Origin: Dryas octopetala
Taxonomy: Eukaryota > Streptophyta > Magnoliopsida > Rosales > Rosaceae
Direction of reading: 5' to 3'
Length of the DNA: 64,000 bases
NCBI GenBank assembly: GCA_963921425.1
Contig: OY992836.1
Location: 6,463,825-6,527,824, forward strand
A program made the position numbers and the translations under genes. The stretch's first letter is position 1; every line of letters begins with the position of its first letter. Below the pieces are notes generated by a model, which did not search any database, was not told the DNA's origin, and saw only the letters and a list, made by a program, of their open reading frames with translations. Shown here one piece after another: positions 11,280 through 22,829 of this stretch.

Positions 11280-11660
11280 TTATTTATTTATTGGTATAAT
11301 TTCAGTTTAATATCTCAATTTTTCTCCAATTTTCCATTTAATACCACATGTTTGAGTTCTTGCAATGTCATACCATATGTTTTCATTTTATTGTAATGTT
11401 GTAGCTCTATCAATTCGAAAATTAATTGAACTGTTAAAAGCTAACATGGGATCCATTAACTCAATTAATCTGCAAAAAATCTCCCTACACAATGGAATGA
11501 TGTACCGGGTCACATAAATAACTCGGTAAACGATGAAGCTCGTATAAGTGAATGTTCTTTTATTGTAATGACTATAATGAAAAACAATTACAATAATGAC
11601 ATGTCATTGTTACATAATTTTTACAAAGACAATTTTAACCTTACTTAAAATATTGCAAAA
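11280..11660. repeat. Spacer tail common to all four units
   Basis: No gene. Matches 51130-51509, 56090-56362 and, in part, 29088-29290 (markers TCAATTAATCTGCAAAAAAT and AATGACATGTCATTGTTACA). It forms the link between spacer block and LecRK 3' flank, and is interrupted at 11660/11661 by the Helitron-like insertion. Confidence 0.8.
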
Positions 11661-14639
11661 TTACCTATATACTAAAACTGAACAAAGTCAGTACTGTAGC
11701 TTAGGAATAGTGTGTTTCCTTTTTTGCCCCCCCATTTTTTTTATTTTTAGTTGCTTGCCATTGTAATTAGTGGGTTATTTGGGCCTGTTTTGGTCATTCA
11801 CCGCCTCTTTTTTTTTTTGCCATTGCCCTTTCAATTTTTTTACGCTTTTGCCATCCTTTTGGTTTTCCCTCACATACTTTTTTTTTTTTTTGATCTGTTT
11901 GCCATCTTGAAATTGTAAGGGTTTGGTGTGCCCTTTTTGGTCATTCACCTTGACTTGATATTGGCTGTGAGAACTCATTTCTATCTCCCCGTTGCTTTCA
12001 TCAGACCCTCTCTCTCTCTCTCTTTCTCCTGTCACTCTTTCTTTCTCTGCCTTCGAATCATTGCTGTCCGACGAGGGATTTCAGCGACACCACCCACCTC
12101 GAGCTTGCCTCTTCCTCATCTTCCTTTTGGTGGTCACAATCAACCCAGAAAGCCAGTGACGGCGGTGGATCGAGCCAGTCCGATCCGAGCCTCTCGCCGG
12201 CGTTGACTTCGATTTCGGCGGTGTCGCGACCTTCCACCAGCCTGTGAGTTTGTTTTTATGAATTTAGGATAGTTTAATTGTTTTTGCTTACTGACATCCG
12301 AGCTAGCTTCCAAGCTTATATTTATATATCTATTTGTAAATCAACTTTTGGCTTCAGCTAGATATTAAATACCTATAGATAACACCATCTAAGTATCTAA
12401 CCATTGGTATCAACTATATATATTGATATAACCAAGAAGAAAATCAAGTAACCTCTGCTTATGTTCTTTATTTGCCTCCCCATGTAAACAGCCGCTACAC
12501 CCTCAAATTTCAGGGAAAATGAATGGGATGCATCTAAGACTCAATTTGTTTATTTGTAAATATGCCTAATATTAAAGGAGACCATGCAAGAGAGTAATAA
12601 AATTCGATTTATTTATTTAGACACTACCATAAAATGATCATTTTCGTTCACTGACCTTATGAATTGACAATCTCAAATTCGTAATCTTCATCTCTCATCT
12701 TCATATTAATTTTTTGACATATTTTCACATTTATGGTTTATTTACTCTAAACCCATGAGAGGCCATTGCAAAAGACACTAAACACAGCAGAGAAATGGGC
12801 AATAATTTGATACAAAGGAATTTGAGAAATGGTGTACAACATGGTATTTTCTTAATGAGAGCTCTCCCTGTCAATCTCTTTTTTCGGATCATTAAGTGTG
12901 TGTGAGTGCAGGAAGGAACTATACTCTGTTTTAAGGACTAATTTTAGCAATAGTCCTCTAATTATACTATGTTTCTTATTTTTGTCTTTCAACTCTATTT
13001 TAAAATAATAGGCTCCTTATACTGTTCAATTTGTCTTATTTTGATTGATATGTGTTTAGTTATGCCTTTATGGTCCCTTTAGTCTGCAAATTTAGGTGTT
13101 TATTCTTTGTGGTCCCAGTTGATGTAGCCACTCCATCTACGTCTGGCATTGGGTGTTGTTTTCACCAATTTTGAATGGACTTTGACTTTGTTCATTTGTT
13201 GGGTACTTTTGAAGTTGTTGTTGAGCATCCAATAGTAAGTTTTTTGTTGTATGTACTATGTACTCAATGTGTGATATCTTTAAAGGAGGATGATACTGTT
13301 TGTGTTTAGAGATTTAAGACAATGTTTTCCTTCCTTTTTTTAAAAAATTTTCTCTTTTCTAATACATTTTTCAACTACTATACAACCCCATTTGTGATTG
13401 ATAAAGAGTAGTAGACCAATTTGATCACTATTCTTTGTCAACAGCATTAAGTAGCCATTTGAAGGATCTACTTGGAGTTGCTTAATTTCTTGGCATATCC
13501 AGTGCGATCTGATTTACCACAATCCAGAGCCTAAGGGAAAAATGATAAAAGCATGTAACTTTGACATTTTTAATTTAATTACTCCCCAATAAATAAATGA
13601 CGTATATATAGTACAATGAATAAATCTTTAAACTGCATAAATGATCATTTTCTGGTGATATCCTGTGAATGATCATAAAGCCACAAATAGTTCATATTTG
13701 ATGTATCAAATGATCATGTAATAGTCCATATCGGATATATCAAATGCTTTTCATAAATGATCGTTTTCATTTATGGATTACTTGCATTAATAAAGTCTCC
13801 TGAGTTAAGTTTCTTAAGTGAAGGTTAATTAGTGTAGACTGAATGCATGGTGTTTGAGATTTATAACTTAAGGTTTGTTTCAACATTAACAAGTCCGCAA
13901 AAACAGCTCAAATTAAGGTTGGTCCTAAACCCTTTATATTTGCTTTTTTTATTTGATTAAGGTTGAAATCATGCAATTGGTTCTAACTTTAATGTTTATG
14001 CAATTAATTATTTGACTAGAATATGGTATTGGTTTATGTTGATTCTCAGTTAGCCTTGGTTTGTGATGGTTCTTTTCTTAATGAACCGAAAAAAGAGATT
14101 GAAAAATGCACTTAAAAGTGAGAACATGATATTTTCTTAATGAGAGCCAGTTTGGTGAGTCTAGGCTTTTTGGGTATCATTTTGAAAAATACAAATCTCA
14201 ACCATGTTCTTTTCTTAATGATCTCAAAAAAGTGATTGATAAATGCAGTTTTTTTTTTTGGCTGGCAGTGATATTGGAGCAGTGGTAATTGTTGTGGAAT
14301 GGCTGTGTTATGTTTTTTCCCTCCACCTAAGGCATGTCAATTTAAGTGTACTAATTTTTTTCCTTTACGTTGACAGAGATGGCAATCTTTGTAAGAGATT
14401 TTAAGTGTTCCAAATTTTGTCCCGGCTTGGCTTTTCGAAGAAAAAAATTATTTACAACAGGGATTTAATTTTGTTAGGTTTTGTTTATTTCTTTTTCTTC
14501 CCAAATAGGTTTATAGGGTCAATAAACATGTGAGGTGCTTTTTTTAATTTATTTTTCCTCTCTGATGCTTTGATATTTAATGTTTTCTTTCATTTCTTTT
14601 GCTTTTTATATCAATTTTGTTGTCCTTTGGTCATTATTG

Positions 14640-15385
14640 TAGTCAACTGTTTTAGTTTATATATTTATCCATTGCAATAACTAACTGTTACACTTTTAAC
14701 AAAAAAATGCATGTTTCATAGGTACTATTATTCTGCTTTTGCAACGGTGACCATTGAAGTCAAGCTGTTTAATTAAGGAATTCTGTTAAGCAAGAGGTCG
14801 GTTTCTATTCAATACATTTTAAAGATCTACGTACATGCACATTGGTCTCTCAAACAATTCAATGAATGACCCTTAGTATTGGTCGGTGTGTTATTTTACT
14901 CTAAGAAATTAACCTGTAATTGTGTATTGACTGATCTTCTGTCAGCTCATGCATATATATGGTTGTATGAACTGGGTTCTCAACCTGTCTGCCCTTCTAG
15001 CATTACCCTCCATGTAGCATCTATATTAGTTTCTGAATAATCCCTTTTAAACATGGTTTCTGTCTAATAAAACCTCTATGAGCTGTCCTGGATTTTCATT
15101 ATCAAAGTATAGAATACACATATTGATATCCAACTTATCTCCGTGCAGTTCTCAGGCTGCAGACCCAACTCATTAAAGCTTTTTGCAATCATTGATTTTG
15201 TATTTCTTTGGTTGTTGTTGTGGTCAACACTTTTTGTTTTGTCCATTGGAATAGCCAACTGTTGCACTTTTAACAAAAAAAATGCATGTTTCGTAGGTAC
15301 TGTTGTTTTGGTTTTGCAACGATCACTTTCAAGCTGTTTTGCCACTCTTTTGTGTCCTGTTAAACAAGAGGTCAGTTTCTATTCC
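14640..15385. repeat. Direct repeat pair inside the Helitron-like element
   Basis: About 14640-14810 and about 15208-15385 are diverged copies. Shared markers are ACTTTTAACAAAAAAA followed by TGCATGTTTC(A/G)TAGGTACT, then TTTTGCAACG, CAAGCTGTTT and AAGAGGTC(G/A)GTTTCTATTC. Spacing is about 570 bp. No coding function is evident; an internal duplication is likely. Confidence 0.75.
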
Positions 15386-16744
15386 TAATAAATATTGTGT
15401 TTTTCTCAATTTGTGGATATAATTTGAATATGCACATGTTCACCTTTTAAAATATTTTCCATAATTTTTGCAGCTACATTAATTAAGTTGTTGCTTGAGC
15501 TTAAATATTTTTTTCCCTGTAAGTTGACCTTTGGCTGCATATTCACTACTATGTATATTTTTCTTTCTAGGCTGCACATTAATTCCAGCTATCAATCTGT
15601 TGTTTGAGCTTTTTTCCATTTCAATATGATGCCCAAAAAGTCTAGAATTAGCAAAAGAGCTCAGATAATACAAGAAGGAGGACTATAAGTAGGGACCATG
15701 TGTTTTCCTAATTCTCTTTTTCAGTGCAGATGCATGACGAAACAGAGTTTTGCTTCAAAAAGGTTGGTTAACATATTCTTCAAGAAGAGAAAAGAGTCAT
15801 TTGGTAAGCAATTTTTGACATTACTATTCATATTGCTTAACATACCTCAAAACAATAAGGGTTGAAATTGGGAATTAACTTGAAGGAAGTTCCGAAACTA
15901 TCTTTAATTATTCTACACATGCATTAGTTTATGTTTTATACGAGATCTTTGATGAAATGTCAGAAAAAATGTTCTTTGGCGTGTTTACCAAAAAAAGTTT
16001 GTTTGAAAGAAAATATTACCACAATTTGTTTGCTTCAAGGAACTTGATTCTATAACAAATGTTTGTATTTTAAGTACAAATGGTCTTTTACATACAAAAT
16101 TAAAGTTAAAGAATCAAATTTATTTAAATTGATGTTGATGTGCACCGGTTGATGAGAAATTTAATATGACAGGTACAATGCTGCTTCAGTCTTTATTTAT
16201 TTAATTTTTTTGATTGGATTAGTCTTCATTTATTTGATGTTTTTCTTTCTTTTTGAGGATTATATGAATACTCACTTTGCAATTGGATCAGATCCTTTGC
16301 AAATGCTCATTCTCAATGATGGCTTGAATCAGACCCTTTGCAAATGCTCACTTTCATCTCTGTGATGGCTTATTCTCTTCTATTTTTGGTTTGGTTATTT
16401 ATATAGTTTTGTGTTTGCTATGTCAGCAGACTCAGCACCAAGGAATGTTCATGCTGCCAATGTTGTTGCCTCAGGGAAGGTTGATTACTGCCACTTAGTC
16501 TTTAGATTTGATTTCAAGGACTGAAAGGTACTTGAAGATTTTATTGATTGAATGTTTATAATAGCTCATCTAATCAATGATTTTCCTTTACTAAACAAAC
16601 CTGACCCTTGCTTGAATTCTCAGTTGATGAAACAGTCTCTTGAGGCTGGGGAGGAGCTGATGCCCACATAGGTATCAATCAATTGTGGAAGGCTCGCCTG
16701 GATGTGATTATACTGAAGCGAAAGCTGCTGCCATTCAGAAAGGA

Positions 16745-17013
16745 AAGCGTAAACTGTTGTGAGGTTTTACATAGGGAGATGAAGTATACTTCTTTTGCTG
16801 AGATTTAGGATTTGCTTTGAGTTACAACTAGCAGTCATTCATCTTTGTATAGTTAGAGTTTTATGCATTATTTTGGTTTCATGCATAAGGGTAAACTGAT
16901 GTGAGGTTTACCAAAGGAGATGAAGTATGCTTTTGCTGACATTTAGGAGGTGCTTTATAAGCAGTCATTTAGCTTTGTAGAGTCAGAATTTTATCAACTA
17001 TTTTGGATTCATG
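16745..17013. repeat. Tandem duplication, period about 142 bp
   Basis: Two adjacent copies begin GTAAACTG(T/A)TGTGAGGTTT at 16749 and 16891. Both continue with GGAGATGAAGTAT, TTTTGCTGA, GCAGTCATT and ATTTTGG(T/A)TTCATGC. It lies near the 3' end of the Helitron-like insertion and looks like a duplicated 3' untranslated region. Confidence 0.78.
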
Positions 17014-17437
17014 CTTGGGAAATTTCTGTCATACAACCACTTCTTGACCCTTGAATATTGATGAGTTTATTTTTCCACTACTAGGCTATAAATTTTCTAC
17101 CATTTGATGTGGTTGTATGACATACGACCATTGTACCAAGGGTGAATTCTCATACGTGTAGGACTAGGATGTCATCCCTCCCTCTTGGCCCATTTCTCCT
17201 TCAGTTCTTATAATATATTGTCTTCCATTTTTTGCCCAAAGGAATATAAAGTTTTCTAATGAAATATTTGGTTTGATTAAAATCTGATTGATGGTGGTTT
17301 ATGAGGCTAGGCACAGCTATTTAAACTTTGATATACTAAACACGGTATCGTTCCATTAAAATTTTATAAGCCTTTTGCAGTTTTGCACATTTTTTAGACT
17401 TTCCAGACCCGCAGCAACGCCCCGGCAAAATTACTAG

Positions 17438-17880
17438 TCCTCTCCTAATTTAGGACCTGATCATCTCCTTTTAATAAGCCATCACTTTCCTTCCTCTAAT
17501 CTTAACCTCAACCCTTCAACCTTATAAATTTAATTCGATGAACAAAAGCATATTTTGAAATAAAAAAGAGAAATAAATCCTTATTCCTGTTCTTCTTCAT
17601 CTTAATTTTCAATGACATAAAAATTAAGTTTCAAACTTAATTTGTACACGAGCAGTACATGAGCAGACATTACACAAGCATACTAAGCATACATAAATCA
17701 GTACACGAGCAGACATTACAGACAAGCTAACAAGCATCCTTACATACAATTAGTTGTTTTGCAGTACGGATTTTATATATAAACATTCAAACTTCAAAGG
17801 TGAATATAAACATATTCGTTGAGCATGGCTCTGTAAATTCAAGTTTGTGAAAGAAACCCAATTATTTTGATTTTGAATCA
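17438..17880. other. 3' flank of LecRK copy 1
   Basis: No gene. Homologous to 31080-31307 and 52040-52192/52760-52865 (markers AATTAGTTGTTTTGCAGTAC and AAACATTCAAACTTCAAAGG). It is the likely 3' untranslated and terminator region of the minus-strand LecRK at 17881. It lacks about 600 bp of flank (CCTTTCAGTCATTATATCTC etc.) present in units 2, 3 and 4. Confidence 0.6.
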
Positions 17881-19893
17881 TCAGCGACCACCTGAGAGAA
17901 GTGAAGACTCTGGAACATATGATGACATTGCAAAGTCATCTAAACCTTCATGGTGGGCAAACGCTAACCCACTGGCAGAGAGCCCAAGCAGTGATAACTC
18001 CGGCAGAACAATATCACCCTCCAAATACTGCACAACTTGGCGCATGGTTGGCCTAGCTGTAGGCACTGAATGTGAGCACAACAGCCCAAGCTTCAACACC
18101 AACTTCACCTCCTCATCTACAAACTCTGTGCCCATATTTGGATCTCTTGCCTCAAGAATGTCACTTCTTTTCCAACAAGAAAAAACCCAATCAACCAAAA
18201 TCACAACCTGATGTGGGCCTTGTCTGTGTATTGGTCTTCTTCCACAGGCAACTTCAAGCAAAAAAGCCCCAAAAGCAAACACATCTGTGTTGGTTGTGGC
18301 CTTGCCTGATCTTATGTGCTCAGGTGCTAGATAGCCAAGTGTTCCAACTATGTGAGCGGTTTGAGGGTCTGTTCCATGGTCATATAGCCTTGCAAACCCA
18401 AAATCTCCTAGCCTTCCATTCAATTCCCCATCTAGCAATACATTGCTGGCCTTCACATCTCTGTGAATCACAACTTGTTCCCATTCTTCATGGAGATAGA
18501 ACAGGCCTGAAGCCACACCTCTTATGACTCTAAACCTCTGGCTCCAATTGAGAGTGACCACTGGGTTGTCATAAAGGTACTTGTCCAAGCTTCCATTAGG
18601 CATGTAGTCATAGACCAAGAGTAGCTCCCCTTTTCTTCTGCAATAGCCCAAGAGTTGTACTAAATTCCGGTGACGAAGCCGGCCAATGCTGACAATTTCT
18701 GCAACAAATTCCTTCATCCCCTGCCTTGATTCATGTGAGACCCTCTTCACAGCAATCTCAATATTGGAGGTGGGTAATATGCCTCTATAGACCTTACCAA
18801 ATCCCCTAGTTCCTAAAAGCTCATTTTCCCTAAACCCTTTTGTGGCAAAGTATAGTTCTTTGTATTTAAACCTTTGAGGCCCATACTCGAGCTCCCAATC
18901 TTCAAGCACTTCAGCAAACTTCTTCTTCCATTTTACGGCATAAACTACACCTGAAACTGCTAGCAAAACCAAACTCACAGACATCACAGGCACACCAATG
19001 GTCAAAAGTTTAGACCTTTTCTTACCTCCTATTCGAGGCAGCTTGGGAAGTTTTGAGTGTAGAAAGTCTTGAGCCTGGCCATTGATCTCAAAGCTCCAGC
19101 CCAAAACATAATGGGATGCGACGAGTGAGCCAGTGGCGGAGGAGAATCCAACATACATGGTTTTGATGAGGATTGGGGAAAGGTCAAGATTCAAAGACAA
19201 AAGTGGAATTTGGGGTTTGGCAAGATTGATTGGAGCCAAAGTGACATTGATTTGCTTCTGGGTACCATCATATTCCACCCAAACTTGCACTGGTTGACCA
19301 CTGATGAGAGTTAAGTTCTGAAACCCTTCATTGTTTTCCGCATAATATCCTGCTGAGGCAGATTTCTTAGAGTCCAAGCCATTAACATCAATCCCAACAT
19401 GGTTGTTATTGATGTCATTGAACTCGGGGTTCTGGATGGTGTCAAGCTCCACAGCAAAAACATGATTAGTGTCATTTCCATTGTTGGTCTCATTGAAGAG
19501 GCCAAGGTACTGGCTTGGACGAGCTCCCGGAAGCCCTCTTGTTTGAGCGATGACAAAAGCCATTGCATGGCCGCCCAGAGTTGCGTATTCTGGGATGATA
19601 GCGAAGACAAAAGTGGTGGAGAAGGAGAAAGCAGTGGCATTGGAATATGATGAGTTCTTGAAGGCTACTGGGTTGGGGTAGAAGGCATGGCCCAGTTTCT
19701 GTCTAGTGTGGTTTGTAAGTTCCAAAAGACCATTGGGTGTGACTCGTGCTATGCCGTCTAGGCTAAGATTAGCAGAACCAAAACCATTGTAGGTGAAACT
19801 CACATCTTCTTCAGCTGCTGATGCTGCTAAGCTTAGTAGTACTAGGAGTATTGCAAGCTTGAAAAACATGGCTGCTGTTGATTCTGAAGCCAT
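17881..19893 (-). CDS. L-type lectin-domain receptor-like kinase, copy 1 (P-loop variant)
   Basis: 670 residues, single exon, the usual size for an L-type LecRK: a plasma-membrane receptor with an extracellular legume-lectin domain and a cytosolic Ser/Thr kinase. Signal peptide about 1-26; lectin domain about 29-275, with metal-site residues E149, D151, D160 and H165 and several N-glycosylation sequons. His109 sits where secreted lectins have the sugar-binding Asp, as in many LecRKs. Transmembrane helix about 296-320; kinase about 354-627 with K383, HRD 477-479, DFG 497-499 and APE 523-525. The C-terminal tail LPELSLLGLSASGLAF resembles clade IV. Oddities: the P-loop reads GTRGFG, because R363 replaces an invariant glycine (codon AGG at 18805-18807, GGG in the sister copies), and DFG is followed by F instead of L. 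Start chosen at the first Met of the signal peptide. The gene is intact but catalytic ability is doubtful. Confidence 0.93.
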   Translation of the reverse strand: MASESTAAMFFKLAILLVLLSLAASAAEEDVSFTYNGFGSANLSLDGIARVTPNGLLELTNHTRQKLGHAFYPNPVAFKNSSYSNATAFSFSTTFVFAIIPEYATLGGHAMAFVIAQTRGLPGARPSQYLGLFNETNNGNDTNHVFAVELDTIQNPEFNDINNNHVGIDVNGLDSKKSASAGYYAENNEGFQNLTLISGQPVQVWVEYDGTQKQINVTLAPINLAKPQIPLLSLNLDLSPILIKTMYVGFSSATGSLVASHYVLGWSFEINGQAQDFLHSKLPKLPRIGGKKRSKLLTIGVPVMSVSLVLLAVSGVVYAVKWKKKFAEVLEDWELEYGPQRFKYKELYFATKGFRENELLGTRGFGKVYRGILPTSNIEIAVKRVSHESRQGMKEFVAEIVSIGRLRHRNLVQLLGYCRRKGELLLVYDYMPNGSLDKYLYDNPVVTLNWSQRFRVIRGVASGLFYLHEEWEQVVIHRDVKASNVLLDGELNGRLGDFGFARLYDHGTDPQTAHIVGTLGYLAPEHIRSGKATTNTDVFAFGAFLLEVACGRRPIHRQGPHQVVILVDWVFSCWKRSDILEARDPNMGTEFVDEEVKLVLKLGLLCSHSVPTARPTMRQVVQYLEGDIVLPELSLLGLSASGLAFAHHEGLDDFAMSSYVPESSLLSGGR

Positions 19894-21190
19894 GAACTTT
19901 CACATATCTTTCATTTTAAGTCTAGCATATTCATCATTGAAGTCGACATTCGAGAAGAAATATCGAGCAAGTCGTTGCCTCTTGGACCGTCATTGTCACA
20001 ATAATGAAATAATTCCAATTTGCAACCGAGTTACCCAATTTGCACGAAAGTTAAACGTATTATAATTTGGACGAATTAATCTAACCACACACAATGATAG
20101 TACACCATTTAAAGCTGAATCTGGGCCTGGCTTGGCATACCACAAAGCTCCCAAAACAGTACTTCAAATATAAATATGCAGGACAAATTTGTTTGACGCA
20201 AAAAGACAAAAGAGAAGAAAGTTTCCATATTTGTGTCAATATTGTGTGTGTGTGATTTTTTTCTTTTAACGACTTATTCACCGTTTGATTTTATTTTGCA
20301 GCAAGCGAACAATACACTTGCAACTATTTATGTATTATTATTATTATTATTATTATTATCATTTTTTATTTCTTTACAAATTTGTCAAATGATTGGTGAA
20401 TTATAGGATTTTTTGAGATTATTAGGATTGAGGCCAACAATAAAAATGAAGCTAGTTATTGACTTTTTATATATATTACTTGAGTTTAGCTTATAAAAAT
20501 TTTATAAAGTTGTTAACATTAAGATATGAGGTAGTTGTCTCTTTCTTTTATGAAGAGTAATTTTATTTCTGTCTCGTTTTAATCATGCTGTGTTTGTACC
20601 ATGCTCGTGCCGACCATAGCCCATGTTGTCTTCCTCCCCTATATGTAACAATAAATAATATAAAGGCTTTTCATTACTAATAGTCTATCTACTTTCACTC
20701 AAACATCAAATTGGTTCTTAAAATGCATTTTCAATCAATTTCATCCTTCATCTTTGCCAATATCGAACATCAATTTGCTCCCTAGACACCCATTGAAAAT
20801 TCGTCAAAAATAGCTGGGGATACAAAAAAATTCTCCAAAAATTCCTACGGACTCATCTTGACTACTATTTGTATATGGGGTTAATTATCAAATTGATTTT
20901 CCAGAAAATCCAGAATTCCCAAACTAATTCCTCAAATCTTCTAGAAAATACTAAATGTCAATTTGATAATTTGATTACATATAAAAATAGTAGTAGTGAA
21001 GACGAGTCCATATGAATTTTCGGAGAAATTTTTCATATCCTGAGCTATATTTGGCGAATTTTCAAAGTGTGTCTAGAAACTAAATTGATGTTCAGTGGCA
21101 AAGATGAGAAATGATATTGAGTGAAATTGCACTTTAGGGTCCAAATTGATGTTTTGGTGAAAGTTGATGGACTATTTGTGATAAAAAGCC
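19894..21190. other. Upstream region of LecRK copy 1
   Basis: No gene. Colinear with 33294-34205 plus 39910-40470 upstream of copy 2, and partly with 58293-58513. It contains a (TTA)n run at about 20331-20358. The site where the CACTA element sits in unit 2 is uninterrupted here (GCT at 20666-20668). Copy 2 has about 90 bp more near 33745-33840. Confidence 0.75.
20169..20176 (-). promoter_or_regulatory. Candidate TATA box of LecRK copy 1
   Basis: TATTTATA on the minus strand about 280 bp upstream of the start codon, within sequence conserved at the same place in copy 2 (33610-33617). This implies an untranslated leader of roughly 250 nt. Identified by eye only. Confidence 0.3.
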
Positions 21191-22248
21191 TAATGTACAT
21201 GATGTACATGAACCTGGAGCCATCAGAGTTGTTTTGATCTTTAAACATCTCTTTACCATGTACACCTTATTAAGTTACCATAAATAAAGGATGATGGACG
21301 AGAAATAACCCCAAATCGTTCCATGTCCACCAAAATACTCCTGATTAAGGTCTACATTTTTGTCTTCAGGTTATCATTAAGTCTACTGTATAATTTGTCT
21401 TATAAAATAATAATTCATTTAATGTGATTAGTATTAAAGAGAATCCCGATAGTTCACCTAATAGTCCACGCACAGGTGGGTGATCACCTTTATTAATTAA
21501 AGAGATGGTCTATGATAAAAGTGTCAAACGGGTTAGACTGACACTAACATGGTACGGGCACAACACGATTAAAACAAAAGCAACATGAATAAAAAATAGG
21601 CCGAGCTTGCACAAGCACAAAACGGACCTCACGACACAAGTAAATAGCCCGAACTAGACCGAAGTTTGTAGCCCATCATATAAAGCTTGAGACAAACCAA
21701 GCACGAGACAAGCACAAAATAGGTCTGAATTAAGCACAACTCATTTAACATTGTTTAATAGTTCTTGAACCCAAACCAACTTATGGGGGAAGAGGAGTCC
21801 AACTAACCCATTATTGCTATTTCACAGGCTTTTGTCCATGGCTTAAATTACATATGCTGAATAATTATGGGAGAGACTAAAATATGGGTAAACGCCAATT
21901 CACCCACCTTATCTACTCCTTCAGCAAACGCTTTGCTGCCAGAAGTTTCGCACAATCACTCCTACACAGTTGTGGTCAACACGTGTTCCATCCCCCACAC
22001 GCTGACATCAATCGCTGAAAATAACCTGATTCCTATTTGAATAGTGCTGAAAGTGATTCTTATATTTGTTGTATCTGTAGTGGTGATGCGAGTACTATCT
22101 GAGAGTAATATTATTGTACCAAATTAAATTAGGCCTAATCTTGATTAATTGATCATTAATTTTTAATTTATAAGGTAATTATTTATAAAAATTATACCAA
22201 TGTCATTATTTTAATAAAATCTTTAAAAAGAGTCCAATTTTACATATA

Positions 22249-22829
22249 CAGAAATTACAAATTTGGTCCACTTATTTTATACCTAGTTCAATTTTGGTTC
22301 ACGAACTTTTTTAAGTTCAATTTTGATCCGCTTTTTTTATACCTAGTTCAATTTTGTTCAACGATCTTTTTTAAGTTATGATTTTAAATCCTTTTGATTG
22401 TGAATTTCTTCAATTATAATTGAAGTATAAGTTATATTTCATCATTTCTTAGTCATAGGAACCAATTTGGAGTATTAGAATAAAAGAGAATTGAAGTTTG
22501 GTAAAGTTTGAAAAATTTGAAGTTTCAAATTGAGTTTGGTGAAGTTTCAGGTACCATACTTTGGGGCCAATTATCTTGAGTTTTAGAATTCTAATTTGAA
22601 TTATCTTTATATGGTTGTAAAAAGGAGATGCATAGCTTTAAAACAAGTATATGTTTGCTGAATTTGACTGAGCTTAGATAGGGTAAAAGGCGAGACAAAT
22701 TTGAGAAAACAAATCTGGACCTTTATTGAACAAGTGGAACAATTAGTGGACTAAAACATAACTTAAAAAATATCGTGTACCAAAATTAAATTAGGTATAA
22801 AATAAGTGGACCAAATCTGTAATTTCCTC
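22249..22829. mobile_element. MITE, long-TIR family, copy in unit 2
   Basis: Orthologous to the insertion at 2597-3179, with the same 9-bp duplication TTACATATA (22240-22248, 22830-22838). Left end CAGAAATTACAAATTTGGTC, right end GTAATTTCCTC. Confidence 0.8.

Larger units (their letters stand above)
11661..17437 (+). mobile_element. Helitron-like insertion, non-autonomous, 5.8 kb
   Basis: Units 3 and 4 read GCAAAATCCTC uninterrupted (51505-51515; 56358-56368). Here 5777 bp separate that A from that T. The insertion starts TTACCTATATACTAAAACTG and ends AAAATTACTAG followed by T. It has no TSD and no inverted termini. Insertion between A and T, a CTAG 3' end and a preceding GC-rich CCCGCAGCAACG hairpin-like motif (17408-17425, stem degenerate) are Helitron hallmarks. 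I see no Rep/helicase coding. A CT-rich leader followed by GC-rich sequence and a possible donor (12000-12245), and several AG-bounded short open segments (15725-15808, 16427-16482, 16623-16760), look like captured exons of unidentified genes. The rest is AT-rich with no recognisable coding. Confidence 0.8.

Noticed and set aside
18072..18527. 151-residue plus-strand frame antisense to the LecRK kinase, also present at 31499-31954 and partly at 53123-53494.
   Set aside because: It mirrors the strongly conserved kinase coding strand and has no recognisable domain; conservation follows from the sense gene.
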